The notes under the pieces were generated by a model that saw nothing but the letters and a program-made list of their open reading frames with translations, had not been told where the DNA came from and did no database searches. Both the position numbers and the translations under genes were made by a program. A DNA stretch of 54,341 nucleotides from an uncultured Ruminococcus sp. (GTDB lineage Bacteria; Bacillota; Clostridia; Oscillospirales; Ruminococcaceae): NCBI GenBank assembly GCA_946413815.1, contig CAMKMD010000021.1, positions 1 to 54,341 of the forward strand, in the 5' to 3' direction. Below, one piece after another: positions 42,828-52,627 of the stretch; the stretch's first letter is position 1, and each line of letters starts with the position of its first letter.

Positions 42828-45113
42828 ATGGAAAAACTATCATTTACCGCTATCTACAAGCTGCTAAGCTCCGAGCTTTTCAATAAAAAGCAGGTCAATA
42901 AGGAAATAAGGAAATGGCTGATAGCCTGTTTTGATCAGCCCTTCCGTGAAACCAAAGCAAATGATCTTATTGATCTTATCAGCAGTTTCAAAGATCCGGC
43001 TTCCGGAAATGACTCTGCCAACTTCTTCAACAAGCGTCTTGACAGCAGCAATACAGAATTCCGTATCCAACTTGCGGATTACCTTATGGAGAATGACGGA
43101 GCATCACTCAATAACGGAAATCTTAAGCTCATCAGGAACTGCATTTCCGATCAGCTTGCAGAGAAGATAGAAAAATCACGAAGGATAGGTGAGCTGTATT
43201 CAAGGAGCGATCCGGATGACACAGTCGTTAATGATATCGTGGATAAGCTTCTCAGCTATGATCTTGGTTCGGCAGAAGGTCTGAAAGAGCGTATACGGGA
43301 TATGAACAGGACTGATCCCTATTCCGCCTTTATGCTGCTTACTATAGCATCCCTGTTCGGCGACAAATGCAGGGCTGAGCTCCCTGATACTAAGTCGGCA
43401 TCAACTCTTTTTGCTGCACAGAAATTCGACAGGCTCGTCGAGCTGCTTTCAGAAGAGGAGAAATCTGCTGAGGAGCTTATCCGGTCAAGCATACTGACCT
43501 CCTTCTATAACGGAGACGAATTCCTCTTTAATGAGGAATGGCGGCATTTTCTGAAATCCGGAGGCGAGCGCATAGGGAAGCTTGCCGGGATAAGCCTTGA
43601 GACTCTGCTGCAATATGCGATAGAGCTGAACAATGAGAAGCGGGAGCATTTCAATGTAAAGAACAATAATGAGCAGGCTATACAGATATGTATCGCTTCG
43701 ATAAATGCTGCTGCAGATCACCGGTCTGATATATCAGTCTGCCTTTACCTTATGAGACTTTACAGTGCTCTTGTAATAGGATGCTGGCATAAGAAGGATA
43801 CCAAGAATTACAGCCGTTATTTCCATGAGGCAAAGGAATACCGCAGGCAGGTGCTGTCAATTATTTCAAGTCTGAATCCCTGCTTTGATATGTCAGAGGA
43901 GGCTGAGCAGAAGAGAAAGATCCTCGAGAAGCAGATGAAGAACGGTGTCCCTGCGACTGTCACCTTCCTTCAACGTGAGGCTATATACTACTCATATACT
44001 CATCAGACGGAGAAGTCCATTGATACATATTATAATTATATCTCAGCACTTAACAGCTATTCCGGTGAGCATATCGATTATGTGCGATGGCTTACCGCCT
44101 CTGCTGAAAATGATCTCGCTTTTGTAATGATGAAGGCCTTTGATCTCGCAAATGCCGAGAAGTATTTTAAACTCTCCCTGCAGCACAGAAAACAGCTGCT
44201 TGAGGACAGGGAGAGAAGGTGCGCTACAGCATATACAAATCTTGCACAGATAAACAAGATAATCAATGAATTCGACAAGGCGCTCGACTATGCCGAAAAG
44301 GTATGTGTCATAAGGGAGAAGCTGCTTGAGGACGGGATACTCGGCCCCGGAAGTCTGATGCTCTCCGAAAATACATATACAGATATTTACATTCGTATGG
44401 CTCTCAGGGAGAAAGGCAAAGAACGTAATAAGCTGCTCGCAAAGGCTAAGGAAAGGCTGAACAAGGCCTTTCAGCTCTATGATATGATAGAGAGTACCGG
44501 CTCGGAGGGGACGCTTTCGATCAGCCGGCCGACATATGTCAAGAGCCTTATCCTTGCGGGCGTCATAAGCAGTATAGACGGTGAGCATGAGCGGGCACTG
44601 TCTCTTCTGAACAGAGCGCTGGATATAAACAGCAAGCGATATACCGAGGGAGTTGATGAAGCGTTCAATCTGCCGTACATTAAACGAAGAATACTTATAA
44701 GGATTCTGATTGCTGAGGTGTATCTGAAAAGCGGGAAAACTGATGATGCCGGGGAGGTTCTTATACCTTCGCGTGAAGAGCTGTCCGGTTATCTCACCGA
44801 TCCTGAGGAGAACGCAGAACGCCGGCATTTCGCTCCGGTACTTCAGTGGTGCCTCTGTAATATACTGTATACGCAGTACCTTATTGAAGAAGGCGCTGAC
44901 AGGAAGGAGATACATGAGTACATAAAAGAAGCGAGAACGGCAGCTGACAGCCTCTGCTTCACGGATTATACTCTGAATGACCGTTATCGGGACAACAACC
45001 GCAAAGCCTACGGAAAGCTCGCTGAGTACGCAGATCACGTTCTGCCATTTATCGAGAAGGGGAAAGAGCCGGAAACGGAATTCCATTCGATATGTTTCCT
45101 GATGATGCTGTGA
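42828..45113 (+). CDS. TPR-repeat protein 2 (paralogue of TPR 1)
   Basis: 761 residues from the ATG at 42828 after CAGGAGG. The first 29 residues equal those of TPR 1 (starting MEKLSFTAIYKLLSSELFNK), and similarity continues over the full length with diverging detail. The layout is the same: an N-terminal helical domain (1-300, including ANFFNKRLDSSNT), a middle region, then TPR-like repeats (AYTNLAQINKIINEFDKALD, ALSLLNRALDINSK) and the conserved end NDRYRDNNRKAYGKLAEYA. No enzymatic motif, signal peptide or membrane span. It lies at the boundary between the hydrolase cluster and the defence-like island. Being in the same orientation as TPR 1, the pair forms 14-kb-spaced direct repeats. Confidence 0.75.
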   Translation: MEKLSFTAIYKLLSSELFNKKQVNKEIRKWLIACFDQPFRETKANDLIDLISSFKDPASGNDSANFFNKRLDSSNTEFRIQLADYLMENDGASLNNGNLKLIRNCISDQLAEKIEKSRRIGELYSRSDPDDTVVNDIVDKLLSYDLGSAEGLKERIRDMNRTDPYSAFMLLTIASLFGDKCRAELPDTKSASTLFAAQKFDRLVELLSEEEKSAEELIRSSILTSFYNGDEFLFNEEWRHFLKSGGERIGKLAGISLETLLQYAIELNNEKREHFNVKNNNEQAIQICIASINAAADHRSDISVCLYLMRLYSALVIGCWHKKDTKNYSRYFHEAKEYRRQVLSIISSLNPCFDMSEEAEQKRKILEKQMKNGVPATVTFLQREAIYYSYTHQTEKSIDTYYNYISALNSYSGEHIDYVRWLTASAENDLAFVMMKAFDLANAEKYFKLSLQHRKQLLEDRERRCATAYTNLAQINKIINEFDKALDYAEKVCVIREKLLEDGILGPGSLMLSENTYTDIYIRMALREKGKERNKLLAKAKERLNKAFQLYDMIESTGSEGTLSISRPTYVKSLILAGVISSIDGEHERALSLLNRALDINSKRYTEGVDEAFNLPYIKRRILIRILIAEVYLKSGKTDDAGEVLIPSREELSGYLTDPEENAERRHFAPVLQWCLCNILYTQYLIEEGADRKEIHEYIKEARTAADSLCFTDYTLNDRYRDNNRKAYGKLAEYADHVLPFIEKGKEPETEFHSICFLMML

Positions 45114-45130
45114 GCAGGTTATAAATGAAG

Positions 45131-45157
45131 AAACAGCCTCCCGAGGGAGGCTGTTTT
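45131..45157. terminator. Bidirectional terminator after TPR 2
   Basis: AAACAGCCTCC/GGAGGCTGTTT with a CGAG loop. It serves TPR 2 rightward and the broken ATPase leftward. The core is the same as the hairpin at 15457-15474. Confidence 0.85.
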
Positions 45158-45164
45158 AGCTTTA

Positions 45165-45735
45165 TCAGAGAACGTTTCCAAAGTATCCGGGAGGATATTG
45201 GGGTTCTGTATACTTCTTCTTGAATTCGTCATAGAGCGGCGTGTCAACAAAATGTACAACCCTCCCTTTTATAACAATTGCTTCATTTTCTCCTGTGTCT
45301 CTGTTGTATCCGTAGAATTCAAGAATCTGATCTCCGGGGTTGAAGCTGTTGACACCAGCGGCAGCGGCGTTACTGTATCATAGTTTCTGAGCCACGCGGT
45401 CCTCAGATTTGCCAGGACGGCAGAAACTCTTCATATTCGCCTGTTTCATCACATCGAGATGTGAGCTTCCCTGATTATAATAATCTTGAGTAGTGCCTAT
45501 CAGAGCTGTATGGAACTTACGTCCTTGCTTTACAATAGTCTGGAGTGGAGAACCAATGCTGAAGTCCTGATCTATAAGTTCATCTATCGCGATGGATAGA
45601 AAGCCATTATCATGGGACATCTGCCAGTTGAAGAGACTGCCTACCAGCATATCGAGTAGCTGATGTGTGCTGTCGCCAACTTCGTTGCCGAGATTAACAA
45701 CGATAATCTTGCGTTCTTGTAAGAACAGGTCATCC
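45165..45735 (-). pseudogene. 5'-truncated copy of the HerA/FtsK-like ATPase
   Basis: Matches the last ~190 residues of the intact ATPase at 15629-18715, from DDLFLQERKII through the Walker B region LSIAIDELIDQDF to the end KGRVVHFVDTPLY ... YFGNVL. A Gly codon (GGA) has become TGA at about 45376-45380, so the frame is also interrupted (AQKL-stop-YSN versus AQMLGYSN). The 5' two-thirds, including Walker A, are missing: homology ends at about 45735, directly against the TerB-like fragment on the other strand. Confidence 0.85.
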
Positions 45736-46099
45736 TGAAGACTACTATGATGTCATCCAGGAAGGCGCAGATTCTGTTCTTACCAAGATACCACGTTCAA
45801 AGCAGTCTGAGATCATACCGAAGCTTCTGCTGTGGAATCTGCTTGCCATTGCAAACAGTGACGGCGAATATGCAGATACCGAGCGAAAGTTTCTGAAGTT
45901 TACTGCCAGAAAGCTCGATATCGACAAGAGCATCTTCCTTGAAATGGAATCGACAGTACAGACCCTTACTGCTCTGGAAAAGGAGACGGAATGGCTAAAA
46001 ACCACAAACCGTCCATATATCGTGATCGAAGAAATGATAAATGAACTGGAAGACCGTAAACAGGTCATCAGAAACAGTATAGCTGAATTGCTTATGTGA
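45736..46099 (+). pseudogene. 5'-truncated TerB-like gene
   Basis: An open frame without any suitable start runs from the junction at about 45736 to TGA at 46097-46099. It encodes about 120 residues, including LLLWNLLAIANSDGEYADTE and RKFLKFTARKLDID, the typical helix-DG-E pattern of tellurite-resistance TerB-like domains. The beginning of the gene has been lost at the junction with the ATPase fragment. An internal ATG (in EMESTVQ) has no ribosome site. The downstream gene begins 13 bases later and was probably in the same operon. Confidence 0.65.
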
Positions 46100-46112
46100 G
46101 AGGAGGAGAGTT

Positions 46113-47138
46113 ATGCCATTACCACTGTTATTCATCGGAATTGCCGCTGCTTCAGGTACGATCGGTACAGGAAAAACCGTCAAGGCGGTATTGAACACCC
46201 GTGAAGCTAAAAAGATTAATAAAGATGCAAGTACAAGCATCGATGAAGCGAAAGCACAGCTTGAACAGCGGCGCGATTTCTGTCGTGAGGCGCTTGAAAA
46301 CCTCGGAAAGGAAAAGCTTTTCATTCTCAATTCAAGTGTTCAGAGCTTTATAGAAACATTTCAGAAGATCAAGAATATCGATTTCAGAGCATCAGAAGGA
46401 CTGGAAGAACTGAGCAGGATGCCTATTGACAAGAAAGAGTTTGAAGAACTAAGGGAGATGGGCAGTTTTGCCATGAGCATAGTAAAGAGCGCTACCTTTG
46501 GTACGATGGGAGGAGCGCTGACAGCATTCGGTGCCTATAGCGCTGCATCTACCTTTGCTGCTGCCTCAACAGGAACAGCCATTGCCACACTCAGCGGTGC
46601 AGCAGCGACAAATGCAACGCTTGCTTTCTTCGGAGGCGGCTCACTTGCAGCAGGCGGATTAGGTGTTGCAGGTGGTACAGCTGTACTTGGCGGACTTGTA
46701 GCCGGACCCGCATTGCTTGTTATGGGACTGATCGGCGGGGCAAAGGCGACAATGGAACTGGAGAATGCGAAGTCGAATCAGGCACAGGCTCAGGTAATAT
46801 GTGAGGAGCTGTATCAGGCTTCTCTTATGTGCGAATCGATCCGCAGACGCTGTTATATGTTCTATAATCTGCTTGCCAGACTTGACGCACACTTTCTTCC
46901 TCTTGTTTACCGTATGGAGGATATCGTTGCAGAGGAAGGCGATGATTATAGCTCCTATAGGCCTGAGTCGAAAAAAGCAGTTGCAGCCTGTGCTGCTGTA
47001 GTGGGCAGCATAAAAGCCGTTCTGGATACGCCTCTGCTTACTGAAAACGGTGAGCTCACAGAAGCATCTGAAACCATTGTTCAGGAAACAGGAAAATCTC
47101 TGGATGATCAGAAGAGAATGGTTGCTGAAAAAGACTGA
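46113..47138 (+). CDS. Glycine-zipper membrane protein associated with TerB-like gene
   Basis: 341 residues, ATG after GAGGAGGAG. A short hydrophobic N-terminus (PLPLLFIGIAAASGTIGTG) is followed by a helical, probably coiled-coil part (about 30-125). The middle (about 125-215) is a long Gly/Ala-rich hydrophobic region with spaced small residues (GGALTAFGAYSAASTF, GGGSLAAGGLGVAGGT), as in glycine-zipper membrane or pore-forming segments. The C-terminus is helical and soluble. I do not recognise a named family. Its position after a TerB-like gene and before a helicase-nuclease suggests a membrane component of a defence or stress system; this is inference. With the TerB gene broken, its original promoter may be lost. 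Confidence 0.65.
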   Translation: MPLPLLFIGIAAASGTIGTGKTVKAVLNTREAKKINKDASTSIDEAKAQLEQRRDFCREALENLGKEKLFILNSSVQSFIETFQKIKNIDFRASEGLEELSRMPIDKKEFEELREMGSFAMSIVKSATFGTMGGALTAFGAYSAASTFAAASTGTAIATLSGAAATNATLAFFGGGSLAAGGLGVAGGTAVLGGLVAGPALLVMGLIGGAKATMELENAKSNQAQAQVICEELYQASLMCESIRRRCYMFYNLLARLDAHFLPLVYRMEDIVAEEGDDYSSYRPESKKAVAACAAVVGSIKAVLDTPLLTENGELTEASETIVQETGKSLDDQKRMVAEKD

Positions 47139-47155
47139 ATTAAGAGGATTTTAAT

Positions 47156-47182
47156 AATCGGGGCTCTGCCCCGATTTTCTTT
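47156..47182 (+). terminator. Terminator of the glycine-zipper gene
   Basis: AATCGGGGC-TCT-GCCCCGATT followed by a T-rich run. Confidence 0.9.
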
Positions 47183-47190
47183 GCTTTTTA

Positions 47191-47219
47191 TTGATTTATC
47201 ACCGGAAACATGGTATAAT
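47191..47219 (+). promoter_or_regulatory. Promoter of the helicase-nuclease gene
   Basis: TTGATT (47191-47196), 17 bases, TATAAT (47214-47219) with TGG before the -10. Confidence 0.85.
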
Positions 47220-47251
47220 CAATACATACATATGATCCAGGTGGTGAAGCT

Positions 47252-50200
47252 ATGAACAACATCGGCAGAGAAATATTCAAAGCAATACATGAAGGCAAAT
47301 GGCTTAGTATCGAATACCGTAACAAACAGGGCAGCGTTACAAAGTACTGGATAGGGATATATGACATGGATACACGTTATAAGACGCTGCGTGTTGAAGG
47401 CCTTCACCTCGGCACATTCCGGAATACCGAGCTGAAAATATACATAGAAAGCATAGAATCGGCAAAAGTGCTTGACGGAACTTATCAGCCGGTCAATACC
47501 GGACTTACAGAAGATATTAAGCTGAATCCGAATAAGTATGCTTTTATCTTCAATAATACTGCGAATCTTAAAATACTGAATTACCTTTCAGACTGCAACA
47601 AGCTTGATTCAATACCGTACAAATCAGAATATGATCTTATTGAGCGTATTGACGGCGATAAGCTGACACCGGAAGGATATATACTTGATGAAGAACAGTT
47701 CAAGGCGATCGTAAAGAGCTTCAGGCATCGCTTTGAGGGTGAGTATCAGCGACGCAAGGTAACACAGTTCTGTCTCAATCTGCTGAGTATCAACACAAAA
47801 AAAGGCCTGTACGTACTCGCATACCGCAGACTTGAGCTTGATGTAAGAAGCAGGACTCTCCGTCCTGAGGAAGAGATCACTGTATGCAAGGAGTTCACCA
47901 TTGCAGGTGAAAAGGAGAGTATCCGGCAGTTCCTTGATGCAGATGATTACTATCTCCTTGAAGACTTTGAAAAGAATGCAGAGCTCATCAAGGACAGGAT
48001 AACTGCATCAAACCGGCAGATAATCGGTGTTGATGATATGCCTTACCTTATCTGCATTGAAAGTGAACACCTTGTAGATCTTTCAATAGAATATCGCGAG
48101 ATACTCGATATGTATGACGAGGATAGAGCGACAGTGCCGATTAAAGCCTTCTTCGGCGACCTGACAGCACCCTCACGACGCCGCAAGGACTATCCCATTA
48201 CTCTTCTCAATAACAAGATAAACCTCGACCAGCTCCTTGCTATCCACAATGCCCTGAAATACCCTGTTGTCTATGTACAGGGGCCTCCCGGCACCGGTAA
48301 GAGCAATACCATAGTAAATACTATAATATCTGCTTTTTTCAATGACAAGACAGTGCTGTTCTCGTCATACAATAATCACCCGATAGACGGTGTGTTTGAT
48401 GTGCTCAGAAGTATGAAATACCGTGACCGTATTATACCTTTTCCTGTTCTCAGGCTTGGCAGCAATAAGAAGGTTGAAGAAGCTATTGACCGGATAAGAG
48501 AGTTATACTCCTATGCAAGGACACTTACTATCTATGAGAGTACGTTGAACAAGAACAAAACAGATAAGACTGATCAGACTAAAAAGCTTACCGAGCTTCT
48601 GAAAAAGCATGAGGAGCGTATCGAACTGAAAGAGCGCAGAGATGCGATTTCCGATCTATACAAGCTGAACGATAATATGAACTTTCAGACTGACCTTGAA
48701 CATCGCCAGCTCTATCAGGTAGAAAAGCGTTTGAAGGAGATCGGAACAGTTACTGACGAAGAGGCGCTGTCGCTTCTCACAGACGATCAGGAGATTTTCC
48801 GCAAGTATCTGTTCTATACTTCTGCAATGTATATCAAGAGGCTTGAAGAACCGAAATATGCCGACTTCATGGAAATACTCGGTATAACAAATAAAGAGGA
48901 GAGGATCACAGAATTCAATCGCTGGATAAGCGATGAAGAGAACCTCCGCAAACTGCAAAGGGTATTTCCTGTCATTGCTACGACCTGCATATCGGCTCAC
49001 AAACTCGGTACGCCTGCACAGTATTTTGATATGGTCATAATGGACGAGGCAAGCCAGTGTAATACAGCTATGTCACTTGTGCCTATTATCAGGGGAAATA
49101 ATCTGATGCTTGTAGGAGATCCGCAGCAACTCAATCCGGTCGTTTTGCTTGATAAGAGTGTCAATGACACTTTGCGCAGGAAGTATAACGTTGCTCCGGA
49201 ATATGATTATATCGCCAATTCTGTTTATAAGACTTTTCTTGCCTGTGATGCTGTCAGTGACGAGATACTTCTCAGCTATCATTACCGCTGTGACAGGAAG
49301 ATAATCGAGTTCAACAACAAAAAGTACTACAATGGCAGGCTCAAGGTCAAAACCGGAGAAAAGTCAGATACTCCGCTGATATTCAGCGATATACAGTACA
49401 ATACGACCGATTATAAGAATACAGCACCTGCAGAAGCTGACAGGATAGTTCAGTTCATAAAGATGAACAAGGATAAGTCAATCGGCATAATAACTCCGTT
49501 TACCAATCAGCGTGACTGTATTCAGAAGGCTCTGCATGAAGCTCACCTTGATAATATAACCTGCGGAACTGTTCATGCATTCCAGGGCGATGAGAAGGAC
49601 ATTATACTATTTTCTCTTGCACTTACGGACAAGACTAATCCCAAGACCTATGACTGGCTGAAAAACAACAGGGAGCTTGTCAATGTTGCTGTATCAAGGG
49701 CAAAGGAACAGCTTATCGTTCTTTCAAGCATAAAGGAGCTTGAAAGGCTGCACCAACCGGATCAGCCTGATGATATCTATGAGCTTGTGAATTACGTCGG
49801 CAGCAACGGAAAGACTGAGGTAACCCCTAAGAATGTATCGTCACGGGCACTCGGAATCAAGCCGTACAGTACCGAGACGGAAGAGGCCTTCCTTCAGAAT
49901 CTGAATCATGCACTGGATAATATTCTTCTGAACGAGGGACGATGCAGCGTAGAGCGTGAGGTTGCTATCTCACAGGTATTTGCTGATAACGTTTCCTGCT
50001 CAGACCTGTTCTATACAGGACGATTTGATTTTGTTATCTATCAGCGTGATTACAGCAGACGCAAAATGCCTGTTCTTGCGATAGAACTTGACGGCAAGGA
50101 GCATATCGAAAGTGAGATAGTACGTGAGCGTGACCGGAAAAAGAATCAGATATGCCGTGATCATGGTTTTGAACTTATACGTGTTGAAAACTCCTACGCC

Positions 50201-50260
50201 CGTAGGTATAACTTCATAAAGAGCGTACTTATCGACTACTTTGGGAAGAGGCGCAGGTAA
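47252..50260 (+). CDS. WYL-like / SF1 helicase / DUF2726 nuclease fusion
   Basis: 1002 residues in three parts. Residues 1-75 resemble a WYL ligand-sensing domain (IEYRNKQGSVTKYWIGIYDM ... RVEGLHLG). About 320-830 is an SF1B DNA2/NAM7-type helicase: Walker A GPPGTGKS (about 344-351), DEASQC Walker B (about 597), GDPQQLNP motif III, an LSYHYRC motif, TVHAFQGDEKD motif V and NVAVSRAKEQ motif VI. About 860-995 is a DUF2726-type restriction-endonuclease-like domain with IELDGKEH and RERDRKKNQICRDHGFELIR, which carry the acidic/Lys catalytic set. It would unwind and cleave nucleic acid in the cytoplasm. Such fusions are usually found in defence islands. The first ATG after GGTGGTGA is used. It has its own promoter, separate from the glycine-zipper gene. 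Confidence 0.85.
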   Translation: MNNIGREIFKAIHEGKWLSIEYRNKQGSVTKYWIGIYDMDTRYKTLRVEGLHLGTFRNTELKIYIESIESAKVLDGTYQPVNTGLTEDIKLNPNKYAFIFNNTANLKILNYLSDCNKLDSIPYKSEYDLIERIDGDKLTPEGYILDEEQFKAIVKSFRHRFEGEYQRRKVTQFCLNLLSINTKKGLYVLAYRRLELDVRSRTLRPEEEITVCKEFTIAGEKESIRQFLDADDYYLLEDFEKNAELIKDRITASNRQIIGVDDMPYLICIESEHLVDLSIEYREILDMYDEDRATVPIKAFFGDLTAPSRRRKDYPITLLNNKINLDQLLAIHNALKYPVVYVQGPPGTGKSNTIVNTIISAFFNDKTVLFSSYNNHPIDGVFDVLRSMKYRDRIIPFPVLRLGSNKKVEEAIDRIRELYSYARTLTIYESTLNKNKTDKTDQTKKLTELLKKHEERIELKERRDAISDLYKLNDNMNFQTDLEHRQLYQVEKRLKEIGTVTDEEALSLLTDDQEIFRKYLFYTSAMYIKRLEEPKYADFMEILGITNKEERITEFNRWISDEENLRKLQRVFPVIATTCISAHKLGTPAQYFDMVIMDEASQCNTAMSLVPIIRGNNLMLVGDPQQLNPVVLLDKSVNDTLRRKYNVAPEYDYIANSVYKTFLACDAVSDEILLSYHYRCDRKIIEFNNKKYYNGRLKVKTGEKSDTPLIFSDIQYNTTDYKNTAPAEADRIVQFIKMNKDKSIGIITPFTNQRDCIQKALHEAHLDNITCGTVHAFQGDEKDIILFSLALTDKTNPKTYDWLKNNRELVNVAVSRAKEQLIVLSSIKELERLHQPDQPDDIYELVNYVGSNGKTEVTPKNVSSRALGIKPYSTETEEAFLQNLNHALDNILLNEGRCSVEREVAISQVFADNVSCSDLFYTGRFDFVIYQRDYSRRKMPVLAIELDGKEHIESEIVRERDRKKNQICRDHGFELIRVENSYARRYNFIKSVLIDYFGKRRR

Positions 50261-50300
50261 TAATCGTACATCGTACTATAATACAGTATAAAGCGTACAA

Positions 50301-50323
50301 GATAGCCGCCTTTGGCGGCTATC
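50301..50323 (+). terminator. Hairpin between helicase and ATPase genes
   Basis: GATAGCCGCC-TTT-GGCGGCTATC, ten-bp perfect stem. No T tract follows, and the ATPase ribosome site begins 11 bases later, so it may be an attenuator or a weak terminator. Confidence 0.5.
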
Positions 50324-50344
50324 ATAAGCGGACTGGAGTTAGAA

Positions 50345-52627
50345 ATGGATAATAAATATATACCTGCTTTTTTATGGATAAAGAGCTATAGATCAATCAG
50401 AAACAAGGGTTTTCAATTTACAAATGAATACACTTATACATTTGATCCGGAGAGTAATACACTGACAAGAGTGAAAAACAAGGACTATGTCAGCGACTTT
50501 TATGGAGACAGTATAAGTATATCTGCTATAGTCGGGGAGAATGGTGCGGGAAAAACTACGATTCTGTCTGCTATTATGGAATGCTTTAATTTCTCTTCGA
50601 AGGATGCGAAATGTATTATTGTCTTTAGTAATGGAGCTGTTTGGAGTAACGAGGAAGAAATCAGTTGTTACGAGTTTAGTGGTGAAAAAGAGTCATTAAA
50701 GCTGAGCATCGAAAACCGTAAGGGAATGTATAGCTATTTTGAACCTAAGCCGCCGGTTTCTTGTTTATACTATTCACAAGCGTTAGATTGGTCGAGACTA
50801 AACTCTCAGAATTCATCGATTATTGATCTATCAAGCGGAAATCTGTTGGCGTATTCTGAAACAAAAAGAAACAGGAAGAGTTTAAGTAACTGCCGAGATT
50901 TCTTTACAGATGAATTTAATAAGCAACTGAGGTTTATAGAAAAAGCTGATAATATAACAAAGAAAGTTATAGGATTCAAATTGCCGTCATTAGTTAAAGT
51001 ATCGCCTGTAGTCTATGACGTTGAGAATACAATAGAATCCTTAGTGAATTGGGCGAATGATAATTTGAAGAACGAGAATTCAGAAATTATTAAGAGCTAT
51101 TATGCACTAAAGCAATATTCTATAGATATGGGATTGAGATGGCAGCAAGTGATTAAGTATACTAATGATCAATTAGTTGAAAAAGTCTTCAAAAACTATT
51201 TTGAATTATACATTGGATTATTAACTCAGAATCAAAGAACAAAAGATTCTTCATTTGAAAACTATTTCAAAGGTTACTTGTCAATTACTATGTTTTGCGT
51301 GTTATTCAATCTTTTTGGCAGTGGGTACGCACCTAAGTTTTCATATGACGATTTTGTTATGTCACTTTGTGAAACTGTTAAAGACAATCGTTTTTGTAAA
51401 AACGATTGTTGGAATAATCTAGGTATTCTGTATGAGTATGTTGGGAAGATTGTTGAAAAGATAGCAGATGAAAAGAATGAAAAAGATGTTAAGTGCATAA
51501 GAGAATTGAAAGCTTTGTATGATTATATAAATAACAATATGATTCCATCGATTAACACATCTTTTGAATGTGAGTTTACTGACTCGAGAACTTTTGATAT
51601 ATCTTATAATGACAACACGAATGAAAAAGTTCTTCCTTTTAGCGTTTCATTTAAAGATTTCTGGAAGAAATATGAGGGAGTGTCAAGATTCTGTGATGTT
51701 TTTGATTGCTCATGGAATCTCTCATCTGGCGAGATCTCAAGGCTTGAATTGTATTCAAGGCTATATGATGTGATTATTTCTGAAAGATGGCGGAAAGGCG
51801 AATTTCGTGTTTTATATCGTCCTACAAATAGTATTCTTTTGTTATTTGATGAAGCTGATATGCTTCTTCACCCTGAATGGCAAAGGAGCCTGATAAATGA
51901 TATTGTTACAGTATTCCCTAAAATATTTCCGGGACAGTATATCAGCGTAATTGTTGCAACTCATTCTCCAATCATGCTTTCTGACATTCCGTAGCAAAAT
52001 GTTCTTTTCCTAAAGAAAGAGAAAAATAAGAAAGACGACTGTGATACAGAGGAGAGAATAAATAAGGTAGATGGCTGTGATACATTTGCCTCTAATATCT
52101 TTCAGCTGTTCAGGGAAGGCTTTTTCATTGGCGATACAGGTATAGGTGAATTCGCCGAGAAGAAATTAAAGGATATTGTTGGCTATATTCACGGTAAGGA
52201 AGACGAAAATGGTAAGAAGCCTGATGATAAAGAAATAATAAAACTGATCTCTGCGGTCGGTGATACATTTCTGAGAAATAAGCTAAAGGAAGAGTATCTG
52301 TTATATTGCTCCAAAGCTAAAACTGTTGAAGAGAAACAGGCGGAGAAAATTGCAGAACTTGAATCTGAAAATGGAGATTTGCGCGAAGAACAGCGTAAGC
52401 TTGTAGAACAGAGAAATGAAAACTTACGAAAGTTAAAGAAAGCATTGGAAAAATATGAATTGCACGAAGAACCTTCATCAAAAGAAAGAATAGAATCTGA
52501 AAATGTTAGTGAAGAAAGATCTGGAGATATTCATGATTTGAATAAACCATCAGAAGAAAAGAATGAACTGCTTGATGTTGTTAGGGAAATAATGGACAAG
52601 ATGGATAAGCAAGAGGAATTATTATGA
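50345..52627 (+). pseudogene. Septu PtuA-like ABC/SMC-type ATPase interrupted by an in-frame amber codon
   Basis: Starts at ATG 50345 (GGAG six bases upstream). Walker A is GENGAGKT (64-71), the ABC signature LSSGE lies near residue 470, Walker B is LLLFDEADMLLHPEWQ (about 506), and the H-loop is ATHSP. At 51992-51994 a TAG follows DIP. The same frame then stays open for 210 more codons (QNVLFLKKEK ... a coiled-coil AELESENGDLREEQRKLVEQ ...) up to TGA at 52625-52627, which overlaps the ATG of the HNH gene. A single-base change (for example AAG or CAG to TAG) explains this. The shorter 549-residue product would retain all ATPase motifs but lose its C-terminal coiled coil. Paired with the HNH nuclease it forms a two-gene PtuA/PtuB-like antiphage system. 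Whether it is dead or read through is not known. Confidence 0.75.

Noticed and set aside
44043..45086. 347-codon minus-strand frame opposite TPR 2
   Set aside because: Shadow of the TPR coding sequence. No equally long frame opposes the paralogous TPR 1.
45736..50260. Identification as a Shango defence system
   Set aside because: TerB-like and helicase genes fit, but the expected separate ATPase is absent and the extra WYL/nuclease fusion and glycine-zipper protein do not match.
51992..51994. Genome-wide reassignment of TAG (amber codons inside the ATPase and a dockerin gene)
   Set aside because: TAG terminates other well-formed genes here (alpha/beta hydrolase at 3356-3358, HNH gene at 54073-54075), and no suppressor tRNA is visible. 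Point mutations are simpler.
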